Positions 21,512 through 33,466 are shown, numbered from the stretch's first letter. The stretch: 49,425 nt of DNA from Collybiopsis luxurians FD-317 M1 (GCA_000827265.1 KN834903.1:5515-54939), one strand, 5' to 3'. Program-made: numbers and translations. Notes: generated by a model from the sequence alone, not told the origin.

Positions 21512-23103
21512 ATGGCCATGGCCATGGGCCTGGCCCAGGAATTCTCTGCACTTTCTATCGTACCTCCTCCCGACTTTAACTTTGTCCGACCCCTTGAGAA
21601 CGAAGACGACTTTGCAATTCAAATCGAAGATATCGCCCCATCATCGTCTGGAAACACAGACGCTTTCTCTGTTCACAGCACTCCCAGCCTCCGAGGTCGT
21701 TCATTCGACACAGCTAAAAAATGGCTTGCAGCTTGGCTTCGTCTTGAAGCTGTAAATATGTATAAATGCCACGTAACGTTAGTTGCGTTCAGCTCCATAC
21801 AGGCAATCGAGTTTGCTAATGTTCTTGTTCCCCAAGCCGCGCCTACGGAGATTGTAAGCTTATCAGATATTTACCAGCCCTGAAGCCAACTAAATCTCTC
21901 TCCCAGGTACGAAATATTGCTTTCGCCCTTGGAATTCCAACCATAACCATTCATTCTCGCCTCTTTCTCATGCCATGTGCGTTTTTTTTTCTCTGCCCTT
22001 TCCTCCTTCTTTCCTACATATGTTGCTGATATCTTTTGGCAGTACGCGTTGACATCCATCGTCTTTTGGATTCGTACAGAATTCTCTTTCTCCCCGACGA
22101 GAAGATAATCAGACTACTTGCGAAATATCTCTCCGATATCCGACTTAAAGACAAAACCCGGGTGGCTTGGGTCCAGATTCGCGAGGGTCGGCTACCAGGA
22201 TTCGAGCAACTTGTATGTTCTCTCTGCTATCGCTGACTTTAATTCATTCTCTTATTGGTTTTAATCCTCCAGAAAGACGGCACTGTCTACTCGTACACCC
22301 TTCTTTGCTCCCCTTATTTCACGGACCAATTTCCCATCTATCGCCTCGAGGGCGACGCAGGGAATATCTTTTCTCGTCCCTTTCTGTCTTTTCCCACTGT
22401 CGAATCGCATGTCAGCCCGTTCGCTATGTGTGTCAATGCATTGCGCGTGCTCGAGGGTCCTAAAGGGCCTCGGCATGTCCGCGACGCTTTTCCTACGTCC
22501 AGCGAGATGGACCGAATTCAGAGAATGACAGTTCTAGCTCTGCTAGGATTGAAACAGGATACGAACTTACCAGAGGTTCCGCAAGACATAGCAGGTCGTG
22601 CGGCCGCCTTTAGGGAATTTGCAACGGCTTTCAATAACATGCTTGCGTCGGCGTCGGCGCAGAGCAGTCGATCTATCATCACTCGCCAAGACTCATTCGA
22701 TCACTCGCTTAGATCATTCCAGACCTCTCATTCCTCTGATTCAGGAGACGACGCCTCCCCTCCTTCTCCCAGTCCTGCGCCTTCTCAAACCTCCCACCCG
22801 AAAAACACATATTTAGTCAAACAACGCGCCGATGGTCCTACCTCCGAACCCGTCTCATCTCCCCAAAACGTATATCCCACCCCCGCTTCTCTTGTTGCGG
22901 AAGATTACTTCTCATCCCAAAGCACTCGTTCACCCTCCATCGCCTCACCATTTACACCCGTTCAACCACGACTTTTGAAAGCACTGCGTTCGACCTTTGC
23001 TCGCGTCACTGGTCGACTTTCGAAGAGTGGAAAAGGTATGTAAAAACCGTCGCTGAAAACGGTCCGACCTTTCGTACTACAAACAGAGAAGAGGAGCCGC
23101 TAG
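21512..23103 (+). CDS. Hypothetical Agaricomycete protein, five-exon model
   Basis: ATG 21512 (MAMAMGLAQEFSALSIVPP) was chosen because it is the first ATG in the open frame. Exons are 21512-21853, 21907-21976, 22043-22212 and 22273-23035, with introns of 53, 66 and 60 nt, all GT-AG and in frame. A last 51-nt intron (GTATGTAAA donor, 23036-23086) gives a final exon ending RSR and TAG at 23103; without it the frame stops at 23043. Conserved core: ALGIPTITIHSRLFLMP, then VDIHRLLDSYRILFLPDEKI, VAWVQIREGRLPGFEQL and the KDGTVYSYTLLCSPYF block shared with the minus-strand paralogue. The C-terminal ~130 residues are Ser/Pro-rich and probably disordered. No signal peptide or membrane segment. Function unknown; looks intact. 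Confidence 0.7.
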
Positions 23104-23658
23104 GTACATATTGTATGGTAGTCGGCACTCCCTGTCAAAAAAAACAGCATATTTGTTCCTGTTTGTTCCCCGCCAAATGATCATTTGGCCATGTTCCGCT
23201 TGATAACTCTTTCGTTCCTGCCTTTGGCGACTACTGTTGTGGGAAAAAAATGTTTATTTTATACATGCGGTGTTTGTTCTAGACTGCGAATACAGTTTTC
23301 CTAAAGGCAACTTAACATATCACAATCCCTGCTTGCCTCCTTTCCTATTTGCGAGTAAGTAAAAATCAAATCATCCCCGGAGTCCGTAAATTGGTCAAAA
23401 GGTATATTCCAGAGTTGGAATCAAACTCCCAAGCATTGGAAATATTGTAAGGTCAGCATTAGGTAACAGAAATTTACAGCGATGAGTCGATTATCAGAAA
23501 GTGCACAATTTACACAGCGCAAGATGGTACATTTCTACATTGTCACTTAACTGTTCACTTGAATCTTGATTTCCCAAGTTATCCTCCATCATAATGTCTC
23601 TGTCACTAAGATTCTCCAAGCTGCAACTTGGGTGTATGAGTGAGAACATCAAATTCAA
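23104..23658. other. Spacer, no gene recognised
   Basis: AT-rich sequence after the + strand gene. A short segment at about 23410-23460 resembles part of a tRNA T-arm on the minus strand but lacks the rest of a tRNA, so it is not annotated. Confidence 0.5.
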
Positions 23659-24586
23659 GTCAACAAGCATACCTTGGTGAGTGTCTCGCTAAAGCTCCTA
23701 GTACTGCTGTAAGTAGATCATCTCGCTTGGTGAGTTTTGAGATAGAGACTTTGGCGAGAACCTCGTCTTGAAGCTCCTTCTTGTACTTGTTGAACTGGTC
23801 CTTGAGATGCGAAATAGTCATTGACTCCACCTTTCCACGGTCATATTCAATCCCCACTTTCTTCATCCTCTCCTCTTCTTCCCACCGCTTTTTCGCCAAT
23901 GTGTCCCTCTTTTCCCTTGCCTCCTCTGCTGTTTTCTTCTGGTGCTCCAAAGCCCTTCTCTGAAACTCCTTTGACTTGCTATTACCTTCCATATTTCGTA
24001 CAGTTTCCATAGCATACTTCAAGTCTGCCGCTGTGCATACCTTTTCAAAAAATTTGACAGTCTCATTATCACATGTGTGTGTCTGGTCCAAGTAGGCCTC
24101 CATTGTGCTGGATGGATTGAAATGGCAAAATTGTTGCCCACCGCCAAGATACAACTCACTAGAATCATTCAGCATCACCACAGTCTGCAGAAATTTGATT
24201 TCTTCTTCTGTCAATGAGTCATATCCATTGGGATTATTCCTGTGGTACTCCTTGGTAAATCAATGCCATCCACCAGATGCACCAGAGAAGACAGCCGTAG
24301 TAGTGGACAAGAGGTCAGGAAGGTCGGGAAGGAGCTGGAGAATTGTACAGTAAAGGATTCAGTCACGAATACGTTTGCCATCGAGAGTAATGGAGGATGA
24401 AAGTTCAGGAGAGTCAAGATACTTGTGATAATAAATGGAATCAGGGTTTTCAGCAATGTTATGACAGAATTCAGGGACATTTCGGTGAAGAGTAATCATC
24501 TCAGGGCTGAGAGCAGTAGCCAGGGTATCAGCTTGGACGAGACTAAGGTAAGGCCATGAGCACAGCATCCCATGCATTGCAATTGC

Positions 24587-25105
24587 AACAAGTTCTAATC
24601 TCGTACCCAGATGTTTTAGGACACTCCGGCATCTCCTTGCCGTCCGGAAAATACAAATGTAAATAAATGAACAAACAAAAAAACAAACAACGATTCGTGT
24701 CCTAAAACATCTGGTACATTTTGATAGGCAGGGGCGGATCGATGCATAGCCACCAAAACGAATTCAAAATCAATACATTCGACCGCATTCGCAATTGCTA
24801 CTTTCACCCACACTGTGCTAAGCAGCTCTGAGTTCCAGGTTGGCCCTCAGACAAATGTAAGACCTCTTATAAGTATATAATGCCTCATTTCTGCTTATCT
24901 CGACTCGAGAATGCAAGTAGAAAGCATGTTTTCTCTGGGGTGGCTGTGTATTGATCCGCCCCCTGCCTATCAAAATGTACCAGATGTCTACGATGCCGCT
25001 CTGTTGTTTGTTTTTTGTTTGTTCCATTGTTTACCTTTGTATTTTTTGCTGTCACAGCAGAGCGGTCCGCGTCGTAGACATCTAGGTATGAGATTAAACA
25101 AGTTC
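24587..25105. mobile_element. 501-bp foldback/TIR element with 9-bp target duplication
   Basis: The element spans 24596-25096 and is flanked by AACAAGTTC (24587-24595 and 25097-25105). Its ends are inverted: TAATCTCGTACCCAGATG on the left, and the complement of the right end reads TAATCTCATACCTAGATG. Inner inverted arms continue, for example GGTACATTTTGATAGGCAGG at about 24713 and its complement near 24965. Each arm additionally folds on itself: 24607-24624 pairs perfectly with 24697-24714, and 24980-24993 pairs with 25073-25086. No ORF. A 9-bp duplication fits Mutator-like elements. It interrupts the multicopy family gene precisely within the codons for ATIIELV-AIAMHG. Confidence 0.88.
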
Positions 25106-25968
25106 AATGATAGTTGCTATGCAGTTTAATCCCTTGAGAATATTCTCTTCAAGATGATTTGCACCAGCCTTGCCTTTGCCGTCACATATCTTGTCAATGA
25201 GCTGGATGTGGAAAGAGAGGAATGAGATCACCTCAGCAGCAGTGTATGTGTGGGATTGATAGCAAGTGTTCAAAGTGTCAGGGAATCTCTTTGCAGCTTC
25301 TTTGGAATCAAGGCCATAGATCTGCTTATGTTTGCCCATGAATATGCAGTATCTATCCTGATAGCCAGTTTCACCATTCTTGTGTTGGTAAAGTGCTCCA
25401 AGTAGAGCAGTGAGTTTTGTGCCACCATGATCACAAGATTTTACACAATGCTGTAGACCTTCCTCGTCATTATTTTCTAATGCAAGTTGAATAGTTGCAT
25501 CTTGAGCCTTATTTCTGAGAGTGCATGGCCCTGGCTTGCCAAGATCTGACCACATCTGATGTAGCATCTTGACACCAGCCTCAAAAGCATTGTGTCTGGC
25601 ACATCCAGCAAAGACCATAATAGTCAACAGCTGCTGTTGATGCTCAGGAAGTGCATCAAAGACAGGTCATCCAAGTTGCTCAAGTGTCAGATCATCAAGA
25701 ATTTTATGGCAAAATTCTGGATGACTATTTGTTCAAGGTGTCATTTAGTGTATATATAAACAGTTTGACATAGGCTGGAAAATCTCACGGTTTGGTTGCT
25801 TCATTCTGTTTAAGATTTGCTTGCTTCAGAATCTCTTGCTCTGAGATCTTTTCCTCCTCATCTAAAATCTGTTCAGGGTCCATGTGATGCATCACCTCCT
25901 GGCCAAAGTCCTGTAGAATGACTTGAAACTTGTGATCTTTTTCCAAGTTGAATTCCTTGACACCATCA

Positions 25969-26126
25969 CATCAGGAAAAATAGGTTGAGCTTGGGGTTAA
26001 ATGATGACAACCTCAGGAAACCTAAGAAGAATAGGACACTTCAAGCACTTAGCTTACCTGGGCTTCCACTGTCCAACCTCAGGTAACCATCATTTAACCC
26101 CAAGCTCAACCCTATTTTTCCTGATG
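25969..26126. mobile_element. Palindromic MITE, copy 2 (158 bp)
   Basis: Same TIR as copy 1 (CATCAGGAAAAATAGG at left; the complement of the right end is the same with one extra G). Flanked by CA on both sides (25967-25968 and 26127-26128). It sits inside the multicopy family gene. Taking out the element and one CA restores QDHAT-DGVKEFNL in frame, which independently supports both the boundaries and the 2-bp duplication. Confidence 0.88.
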
Positions 26127-27700
26127 CAGTGGCATGATCTTGTGTATGATAAATAGTTTTTCTTGAGATGTTATCCTTGTCTAGGGCACAGTGTGTTCAT
26201 TCAGAAAGTGGAGATTTTGAGTATACTTGTGAGATGCAATCAGCTAGTTCCATATGGGCACTGAATTGGGACTGAGCAATGTGATCAACTGCAGGTTTTA
26301 CTTCTGTGAATCAGATTTTTGCCTTCCAAGTAGAGCAATCTTCATTATTGACACCATCTTCATATGAAGGAGCATTGTAGACATAGCTTCTGGTCTCTTG
26401 GGAAACTCCATGCATCATAGTACTGTCAGAAAGATGACCCAGACCTGACTAAAGTGAGACTAGAGTATTGTTTGCATAATGTTGAATGACACAAACTGTC
26501 AACTTGTGATATTTCATGTCCCAGCTGAATGATCCCAAGCACTCCAAGTTCCTTTCTTGCTCGACCACCAGTGCAATCACTCATGATGCAAGGTATGTTG
26601 ATGCCAAAAGCAGTACAAAAAATTGATAAGAGCATGTTCAAAGTTATGACATCTGGCTGCCTTCAGCTCAGAATATAGTTTCCTGTAGGCCCAGCTATAA
26701 GTCCCGCTGTCCAATTCTATCCAGTCTACAATAGAATCTAGTGATTGCCGAGTGCTTTGGAGAGATGTTTGTGCTCAAGAAACTTTCTTGTTAAGAGCAT
26801 AGATTTGGGAGTGAAGTTGTTGAATAGATGTACGAAGATCATGAGCAGTGGAGGTTGAGCATTTAAGTTCTGATGTTGTGTTGAGAAGCTGCATTTGTAA
26901 AGATGAATTTTCGGCAGTTAGAGAGTAAATTTCAAGAGAAAGAGACATGATTGCAGCATTGGAAGTGGATAGCTGGGACTCTAGTGTGTTAATCTGCAAT
27001 TTTAATGTGCTCTGGATGCATTAAACATGTTTAGAAGCTTTGAAACTCAGCTTTGCTTCCTTTGATAGCTTGTACTTCATTCTCCTCTCAGATGCAAGAC
27101 TTTCATCCAGCTGAATCTGCAGGGATTGTATAGAGGATAAGAGGTGTTCCTTCTCAAGTGAAAGATTGAAGATTTTGGACTCTAGCTGTGCAATATGAGC
27201 CTTGAGCTTGGTTGTAGTGGCATGTGAGTGAGCAGCTTCGACTTGTAGCTGTGATACTAGAATGTCTTTATCTGCCAAAGCTGAAGAGATTTCTGTGACT
27301 TTGAGCTGAAGCTGAGAGATGGTTGATGTTTTCTTGGACTGGGAATGAGTGGATCTGGAACTGTTGGTGATGTTCTCCATTACAGAAGGAGACAAAGGGT
27401 GAGTAGAAGCTGAAGGGATTATTCATGTACAAGGTGATTCTTTGTCTTTTTGAGTGCAGCAATCTTTGCAGAGGATGATTTGGGTGGTCTTCCAACCATA
27501 ATACAAGATTTGAGGTGATTTGAGATGAACAAGCAGCCAGATTCCTGAGCTGAATGGTTGAGTCAATGAGATGGAAGTAAAATATCAGGTGTGGGAACTT
27601 GCTATTGATTGAGCTTACCTGCATATGAAGTCGATGCATTTCTTGCACCAGATCTTTCGAATTTTTGTAGAGTTTGGTGAGCAAAATTTGAGTATACATA

Positions 27701-28899
27701 CTAGAGATTCATTCTATAGTTGTAATGGCTTTCATTGTGAATTCAATTCCAGTGTTTTCTATTGAAATGGGCAAAAAGAAACATATAACTTTTGTTACAG
27801 AATTTTATACAAAATCTGGAAAAACCAAAAGTTTCTATGGCACCTTCTGATAAAATCGAGCCATGAGTCATGAAATTTGGTCCTTCGTGAATTTGTTCAA
27901 GTTGGCATGTGGTGGGAATAAGTGCCCTATGGGCACTTATGCATGAGGACCTGCCGTTTTTTTGGCAGGGAATGCCGAGTACTATATTGTATACCCATTA
28001 TAGACATCCATTTGTGTTTTTTTATAATCTTTGCCCAAAATACATGTACATAGCTGGGCAGTAATACATATGTAGTAGTAGTAGATGGAAACTTGCATCA
28101 AATCATGATTTCACACTGGATGTACATATACATGGTGGGTGCGGCTTAGTATGAGAATGTCGGAATTTTTGTATGCTCATCTCTCTCTCGACGCGGGAGT
28201 ATTTTGGTAAGCCTTTTTTTTTCAATGTCACAAACCCTGATGTAGAATCTGTATCTTACAGGGTATGGTATTTCTATCAGCAGGTATTCGTCATTCGGTA
28301 CAAAGTCTGGCTTCTGAATATTATCTTCCTCCTCAGGCTGTCATTGCAGTGGTCGTACAACTGTGACTATCACCTGTGCCATGTGAATAGTTCTACTCTG
28401 ACCTCGAAAACTTTTTTAGCTTCTTGTGTTGGTGCATTTGGATCTGTACATTGAAACAACTTTCATTCAACATTCATATCCGCTAACCAGTACTTTACTG
28501 GAGCAGTGAGTAATAAGAACTTTTTCTGGATTGGTCCAATCTAAGTGGACAACATCCTTAGTCAAGAAGGCCTCCGTCTAATCTCGATATCTAGATTGTA
28601 GTAATCATTGCAAGTTCTGGCTTTATCATGGGTTAGTATTGTTAAACGAAGTAAATACATCAGCAAAACAGTTCCAATGCCTGAGCATATCTGACCTCCC
28701 CTTGGGAAGCTTGAGGGTGCCTGGAATGCCCAGGAAACCTGGAGTGCCCACACTTACTGGGGTTGCCAGGAGATACCCCCCCTATCCTCTGGAAACACAA
28801 ACTTAAAAAGGAATTCTTGATTGTAGAAGGACAGCCTGGATCATGTCCGAGTGATTTCTGCTAGGTACAAAAGTATCACCAGTAAACTTGAACTCCTAC
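27701..28899. other. Mostly non-coding; possible membrane-protein exon fragment
   Basis: 27920-27938 is a perfect small hairpin (AGTGCCC-TAT-GGGCACT). At about 28245-28330 the + strand reads SVSYRVWYFYQQVFVIRYKV, followed by hydrophobic residues, preceded by a good acceptor (TATCTTACAG). This resembles the YRVW loop of Agaricomycete seven-TM proteins and may be an exon remnant of the paralogue whose 3' end is at 28.9-29.6 kb. The 28480-28900 segment holds nothing I recognise. Confidence 0.35.
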
Positions 28900-29558
28900 A
28901 AAGAGCATTTATAAACCTGATATCTTAAATCTCACATGCGGAGATATTATCAGGCAATGGTTATAATGTGAGTCTTTGAGTGGCACACAACACGAATACT
29001 TCTGAAGCCTGACGTAATCTTTGCAAGCGTTGAATCCGGACTGTTATCTGGACTTAGGATGGTCCTGATATTGATTTTCTATTGTACAACGGTGACCAGT
29101 GCGGTACAGGGTCTTCTATGCCTCTATCGAACCAGGTGAATCTAACAACCCGCTTACGGTTGTAGGACTTCACCTACTTCCCCGCCTGCCAAATCTTGGT
29201 GGGATTATTTTCGCCTTTCTTATGCTGTTCGGACTTAACCAACTAATGTCAAACAGGGAATTGTACCAACGTTGATCATTGTTCGTGTTGGTCTTGGGGT
29301 CTCAACTGAGGACCCAACAAATAGCAGTAACACGGCGTCCGGCTTAAGATTCCAGAGTAATGGTAGCACCAGCGTGGATAACAGCTATTATCGACGGAGT
29401 AAAGGACGTTTTGAGACCGTGATTGCTTTGTCCCGCTCGAAAAATCACGAACAATCGTCAGGGTAACTCTTTCTCCGAGGGTGATATTGTTACCGAACAT
29501 CCTGCTGAAAGTCAGGATAAGTCGGCTCTGCACCCAAACCAGTACTATGCTGCCTAAC
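28900..29558 (+). pseudogene. 3' part of a multi-TM protein gene, paralogue of 38.1-40.3 kb
   Basis: The + strand exons align with 39700-40320: ESGLLSGLRMVLILIFYCT against ESGSISGLTMFLILILYHT; DFTYFPACQI against DFIYFPACQI; and GIVPTLIIVRVGLGVSTEDP against GIVPTMIIVRVGLGVSTENP. The last of these is the characteristic final-helix motif of an Agaricomycete multi-TM family of unknown function. Introns are short and in similar positions. The first frame ends at 29464-29466; a different frame from about 29425 continues NSFSEGDIVTEHPAESQD to a stop near 29558, so a small indel is likely. The 5' half is absent or decayed. Confidence 0.65.
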
Positions 29559-29574
29559 AATTGTCCATATGTAA

Positions 29575-30574
29575 TCAATGTCGTACGTGGTTGACTTCAT
29601 TGGCTGACCCATGTTGTAGCTGTGCAATATATTGACCATCGATCCCTCCACGTTTCGTAGAAAAGAAAGAAAACCGCATTCCTTGTTCCTCTTCGTCGTC
29701 GTCGCCGTTGCATGATGACCGAACGAAGAAGGTGGTGTTTACAACCCAGCCAAGACTCCAACACTTAAACCCCGTCGTCAAATTGATTTTCTTCACTAAT
29801 CTCGATGGATTGAATGTCGGGCATGAATGCGATGGAAGTATCGTTTGTGTTTGAAGTTATTCGCATTTCATGGAAACCGATGCATAGGTCCCAATATGGC
29901 TGGGGAAAAGTAATGGGTAAAAGCTTGAGGAGAATGTAAGCCTTGGCCGCCAAAGTTGTTGCAACTTGCAAGTCTGACAGGCGTTGAGGATACCTGATCA
30001 AGCATCTGATTTCCCTACGGTTCCGTTCAACCGCGGCAATTCTGCACGTCTTTTTTCAAGTCAGCATCGAGCGTCGGGCGTATTGACGAAGACGCAGAGT
30101 CTTCGAAGACCAGTCCAGGCTTCAGCCCCATTATTGTGAGCTTACTAGATGTAATCCCAAACGTATCCCAAAGACGTTTGGCGCATGTGTCCGACCGCTC
30201 AATCCACTTTGCTGATGGGGCAACTAGCTTTCAACGCTTCAAATGTGAACTTCAAAGTTCAGAGCATGATTGTGCGCCATTAAACGAGAATGAGCACGAC
30301 CCAATTTGCACGTGCAGTCAGATACTTGCGAATGTAAACGAGGTTCTATTAGTAGCTTCTCTCCCAGCCGTCGTGCTGACCTTTCTGCTCAATGTGTTGA
30401 ATATTCCGGTGACAGATCGCCCTGTCAGTCGGCATGATTAATATGTACTGGATTAGATTAGCATGGGATTGCGCTAGTTCACCGGCATTCCTCGGAACTT
30501 GTAACTATTTATGTCCAGGGAAAATATAAGTACGGGAAGCGCATCAACCCGTTACTCGCCTTCTTCTTTCCTTC
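29575..30574. other. Small unassigned frames, no clear gene
   Basis: - strand 30001-29765 (78 codons, IRYPQRLSDLQVATTLAAKA) and 29796-29575 could be adjacent exons of a short gene. + strand 30136-30441 (101 codons) ends with a hydrophobic segment LLVASLPAVVLTFLLNVLNI that could be a membrane helix. None has a recognised domain. The sequence just before 30575 should contain the promoter of the GMC gene. Confidence 0.3.
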
Positions 30575-32720
30575 ATGCGAATAGCTACCACGCTCGCGGC
30601 AATACCTGCACTTCTGGGCATCGGGGCGCAGAGCTTGTATAACCCTCACGATACTCAGGATGATGGTTAGCAAGCTCTTTCTTTTGGCAAGCACTTGTAA
30701 CCTCTAGCCGACCTCGAAAACACCCAGTATGACTTTGTGATTGTCGGTGGTAAGTTATGTGTTTTACGGGCGTGGAATACATCTTTGCGAGCACACATTG
30801 TCTGTCAATTTTAGGTGGTACTGCCGGTAGTGTGCTTGCGAGCCGTCTGTCTGAGTCCGGTCAAATAGAGTTCTTGTTGTCGAAGCAGGCATAGAGTGCG
30901 CTTAGTATTGTCATTGACCGGACGTACATCGGCTGAGGTCGCTGTTCCAGTAACAAAGGTATCGTTGACCTCGAAGTACCTTTCACAGCAATCAGCCTCA
31001 GGGACAATGGTACTATGACCAATTGGAACTATACAACAGTTCCTCAACCTGGTGCTCTCAACCAAAGTCTCGAGGTAGCGAGAGGATTCGTGCTGGGCGG
31101 AAGCAGCAGTATCAGTATGTCACAGTTGCATTGCTGCCGGTCCGTCTGTAAATTTTCGGTCTTAGACACATTGAATTGGTACTGTGCCTCCAATGATTTC
31201 TGGGATAATCTTGCGCGAATCACTGGGGATGACGGATGGTCGTGGAATTCAGTGGAAGAGTATTACTTCAAGGTGCGACTTATTCCCTTCAAAGGTTGAA
31301 GTCGATGCGTGTATTGATCCTTTCGTTTGCCGAACTAGTGTTCACGTCTCGTTACACCTCAGGATGGTCGAAGTATCACTACGGAGGCAAATGCATCCGC
31401 TCATGGCGATGGACCCGTCAAAGTGACTGTCAACGGCTTCGTTTTTGATATCGACACAACTTTTGAGGAGGCAGCGAGGAACTCCTCTCAATTCCCTTAC
31501 AATCTCGATTACAACTCGGGCAACAAATTGGGAATAGGTAGGATCGCGCCTCGTCTGACTGAGATGCAACGTAATTCTAAGTGCTCGATCAGGTTGGGCA
31601 CAGTCTTCCACTGGCGATGGACAAAGGAATAGCGCTGCCACTGCCTACCTTGAACCGGCCCTCAACAGAACCAACTTGGATGTTCTCATCAACACTCGTG
31701 TAACCAAGCTCCTTTCATCGTCTGTGAACAACGGCACACCTGTAATTGATGTGGTTCAGCTGGCATCAGACGCTAATGGTACGCTTGTTTCGGAAAACTT
31801 ACCTCTGCAACTCGTGTATCTCTTCTAATTTCACTCTCACAAACTTACTAGGCCCTCGAATGGACGTCACCGCCACTAAAGAGGTCATTCTTAGTGCTGG
31901 TGCGATAGGAACTCCCCAAATCCTTCTTCTCTCAGGCATTGGCCCTAAGGCGGACCTCGATGCACTCAACATCGATGTTGTCATAGACTCGCCTGCTGTT
32001 GGCTTAAATCTAACTGACCAACCAGCCACCGGGGTAGTGTACAATGTCACATCTGTTCAAACATTCACCGACGTGCAACGTAACTCAACATTAGCCGACC
32101 AGTTCATGCAGCAGTGGACAGAGAACAGAACCGGATTATACGTTAACTATCCGGGATCAATAGTTGGTTTTAAACTTCCTTCACCATTTGAGGACCACTC
32201 GTCCGGGCCTAGAAGTGCAAACATCGGGTTCGTTACTGTTGTAAATCATCTTTGGCAACATGTTCTGGTATCACAGCAATCGATTCATTTTCTGCTCTTG
32301 GTATGAAGGATGGCTTCTTTGGTGCCCCTCAGATCCCGGACACAGGCGAGTTCATCAACCTTTTGGTCCCCGTTCTTTCTCCCACTTCTCGTATGCTTCT
32401 TTCCCTTCCACCTGCGGGATTGTGATGTTCTATCGTCTCCTCTTCTAGGTGGTTCCGTGAAGCTTGCATCAACTGATCCCTTTGAGTCACCCCTCATTGA
32501 TTTCGGTGTTTACACCACTGATTATGATATCAATGCTCAAGTTGAGGCGATGAAGATCATCGATGAAGTATTCTCTTTGCCCCAGTTCGACGGGATTGTT
32601 CTAGGCCCCTATGGCGATTTGGCTGATGCGAAAACTGACGAACAGAAGGCTCTCTATGCAAAGCAAACTGTTGGCGTGTATGATCATGCTTCCTGTTCTG
32701 CTTCAATGGGATCACAATAG
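30575..32720 (+). pseudogene. GMC oxidoreductase (aryl-alcohol-oxidase-like), decayed
   Basis: ATG 30575 starts a likely secretion signal (MRIATTLAAIPALLGIGAQS). The FAD-binding Rossmann motif follows across an intron: YDFVIVG then GGTAGSVLASRLSESG (about 30815-30855). A 1-nt shift near 30868 separates it from VLVVEAG. Later exons give WNYTTVPQPG and RGFVLGGSSSI (about 31080-31115), DDGWSWNSVEEYY, and the second GMC signature GAIGTPQILLLSGIGP (about 31895-31945). The frame ends at 32720 with a DHASCSASMGS segment that may correspond to the catalytic-His region; the usual C-terminal ~60 residues are missing. Family members oxidise alcohols or sugars outside the cell and make H2O2. At least one frameshift plus the truncation suggest a pseudogene. 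Confidence 0.78.
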
Positions 32721-33466
32721 CAGTAGTGTTTAATAAGTAAAAGTAGTTGACGACAGGTTTCTATTTTGTCCACTTCCATGAGTCCCTCGTTGAATTATGC
32801 TGATCAGTACTTTTCTGTATTCATGATGGAACCAAGCACATCGAAAAGTCACTGGCAATGCGGTGACTTATTAAGGCCTAAATTGTTGCATCGACTCCCG
32901 CTCATTGTTATTGGGTAAACCCAATCTTTACGCGATCGACTGAGTCTTCAATTATCCGGCGAAATGTGCACGCTAACGACCGTGCTTCACTCCAATATTC
33001 TCACTTGTACTCTCAGTCCCACCACATTTTAGGCAGAACGCTTCTGCTGATCATTTTTCCAGCGAGGTTAATCTGCTCTCGACGCGTCTGCAATAATACA
33101 AAGCAACCAGCAGTCTGGCACACATCCACTGGCGTCTTCGATCCACATTGCTGACTCTCTATGATCATTCCTCGCCAAAAAAAAATGCTCTTTGATCAGG
33201 TCAACGATTAAAGTGTTTGCGGCGTATTATTGCCCGTGGTTGCATCATTTTTCTACCATGTAATATACAGATAAAGGAAAAGTCATCATTAACGGTAAGG
33301 ATCTGCAGACCAGATAAATCAATGGTTTTACGAAAGAAACTTATTGCCTCAGAGGGATACCAAAATCACTGTGTTTGGTGACTATCCAGGTGTTTAAACA
33401 TGAGAATCCAATTGGATCTTCAAATTCCATTAATTGCAACACGTACTTGACTCAACTTTTCAGGTC
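32721..33466. other. Convergent intergenic region
   Basis: Lies between the 3' ends of the + strand GMC gene and the - strand adenylation gene. No coding frame, repeat or RNA was recognised. Confidence 0.5.

Larger units (their letters stand above)
23660..27700 (-). pseudogene. Degenerate copy of a multicopy Agaricomycete (transposon-like) protein family
   Basis: Reading right to left: a coiled-coil N-terminus (27395-26775; ISQLQLKVTEISSALADKD and similar heptads); an RARKELGVLGIIQLGHEIS block (about 26580-26500); a STMMHGVSQETRSYVYNAPS region (about 26420); DGVKEFNLEKDHK (about 25960); FAGCARHNAFEAGVKMLHQMW (start 25620); LTALLGALYQHKNGETGYQD; FPDTLNTCYQSHTYTAAEVI; HLEENILKGLNC; SWPYLSLVQ; and a Lys/Glu-rich C-terminus (24214-23660). 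The order matches a large family I recall as highly repeated in mushroom genomes, of unknown biochemical role. It is broken by at least seven TGA stops, one TAA (27021-27023), a frameshift near 26640, and two insertions: an element at 24596-25096 and a MITE at 25969-26126. Removing either insertion plus one target copy restores the local frame. Confidence 0.7.

Noticed and set aside
23400..23470. Possible tRNA on the minus strand
   Set aside because: Only a T-arm-like piece (GAGTTTGATTCCAACTC) is present; no D arm or acceptor pairing could be found.
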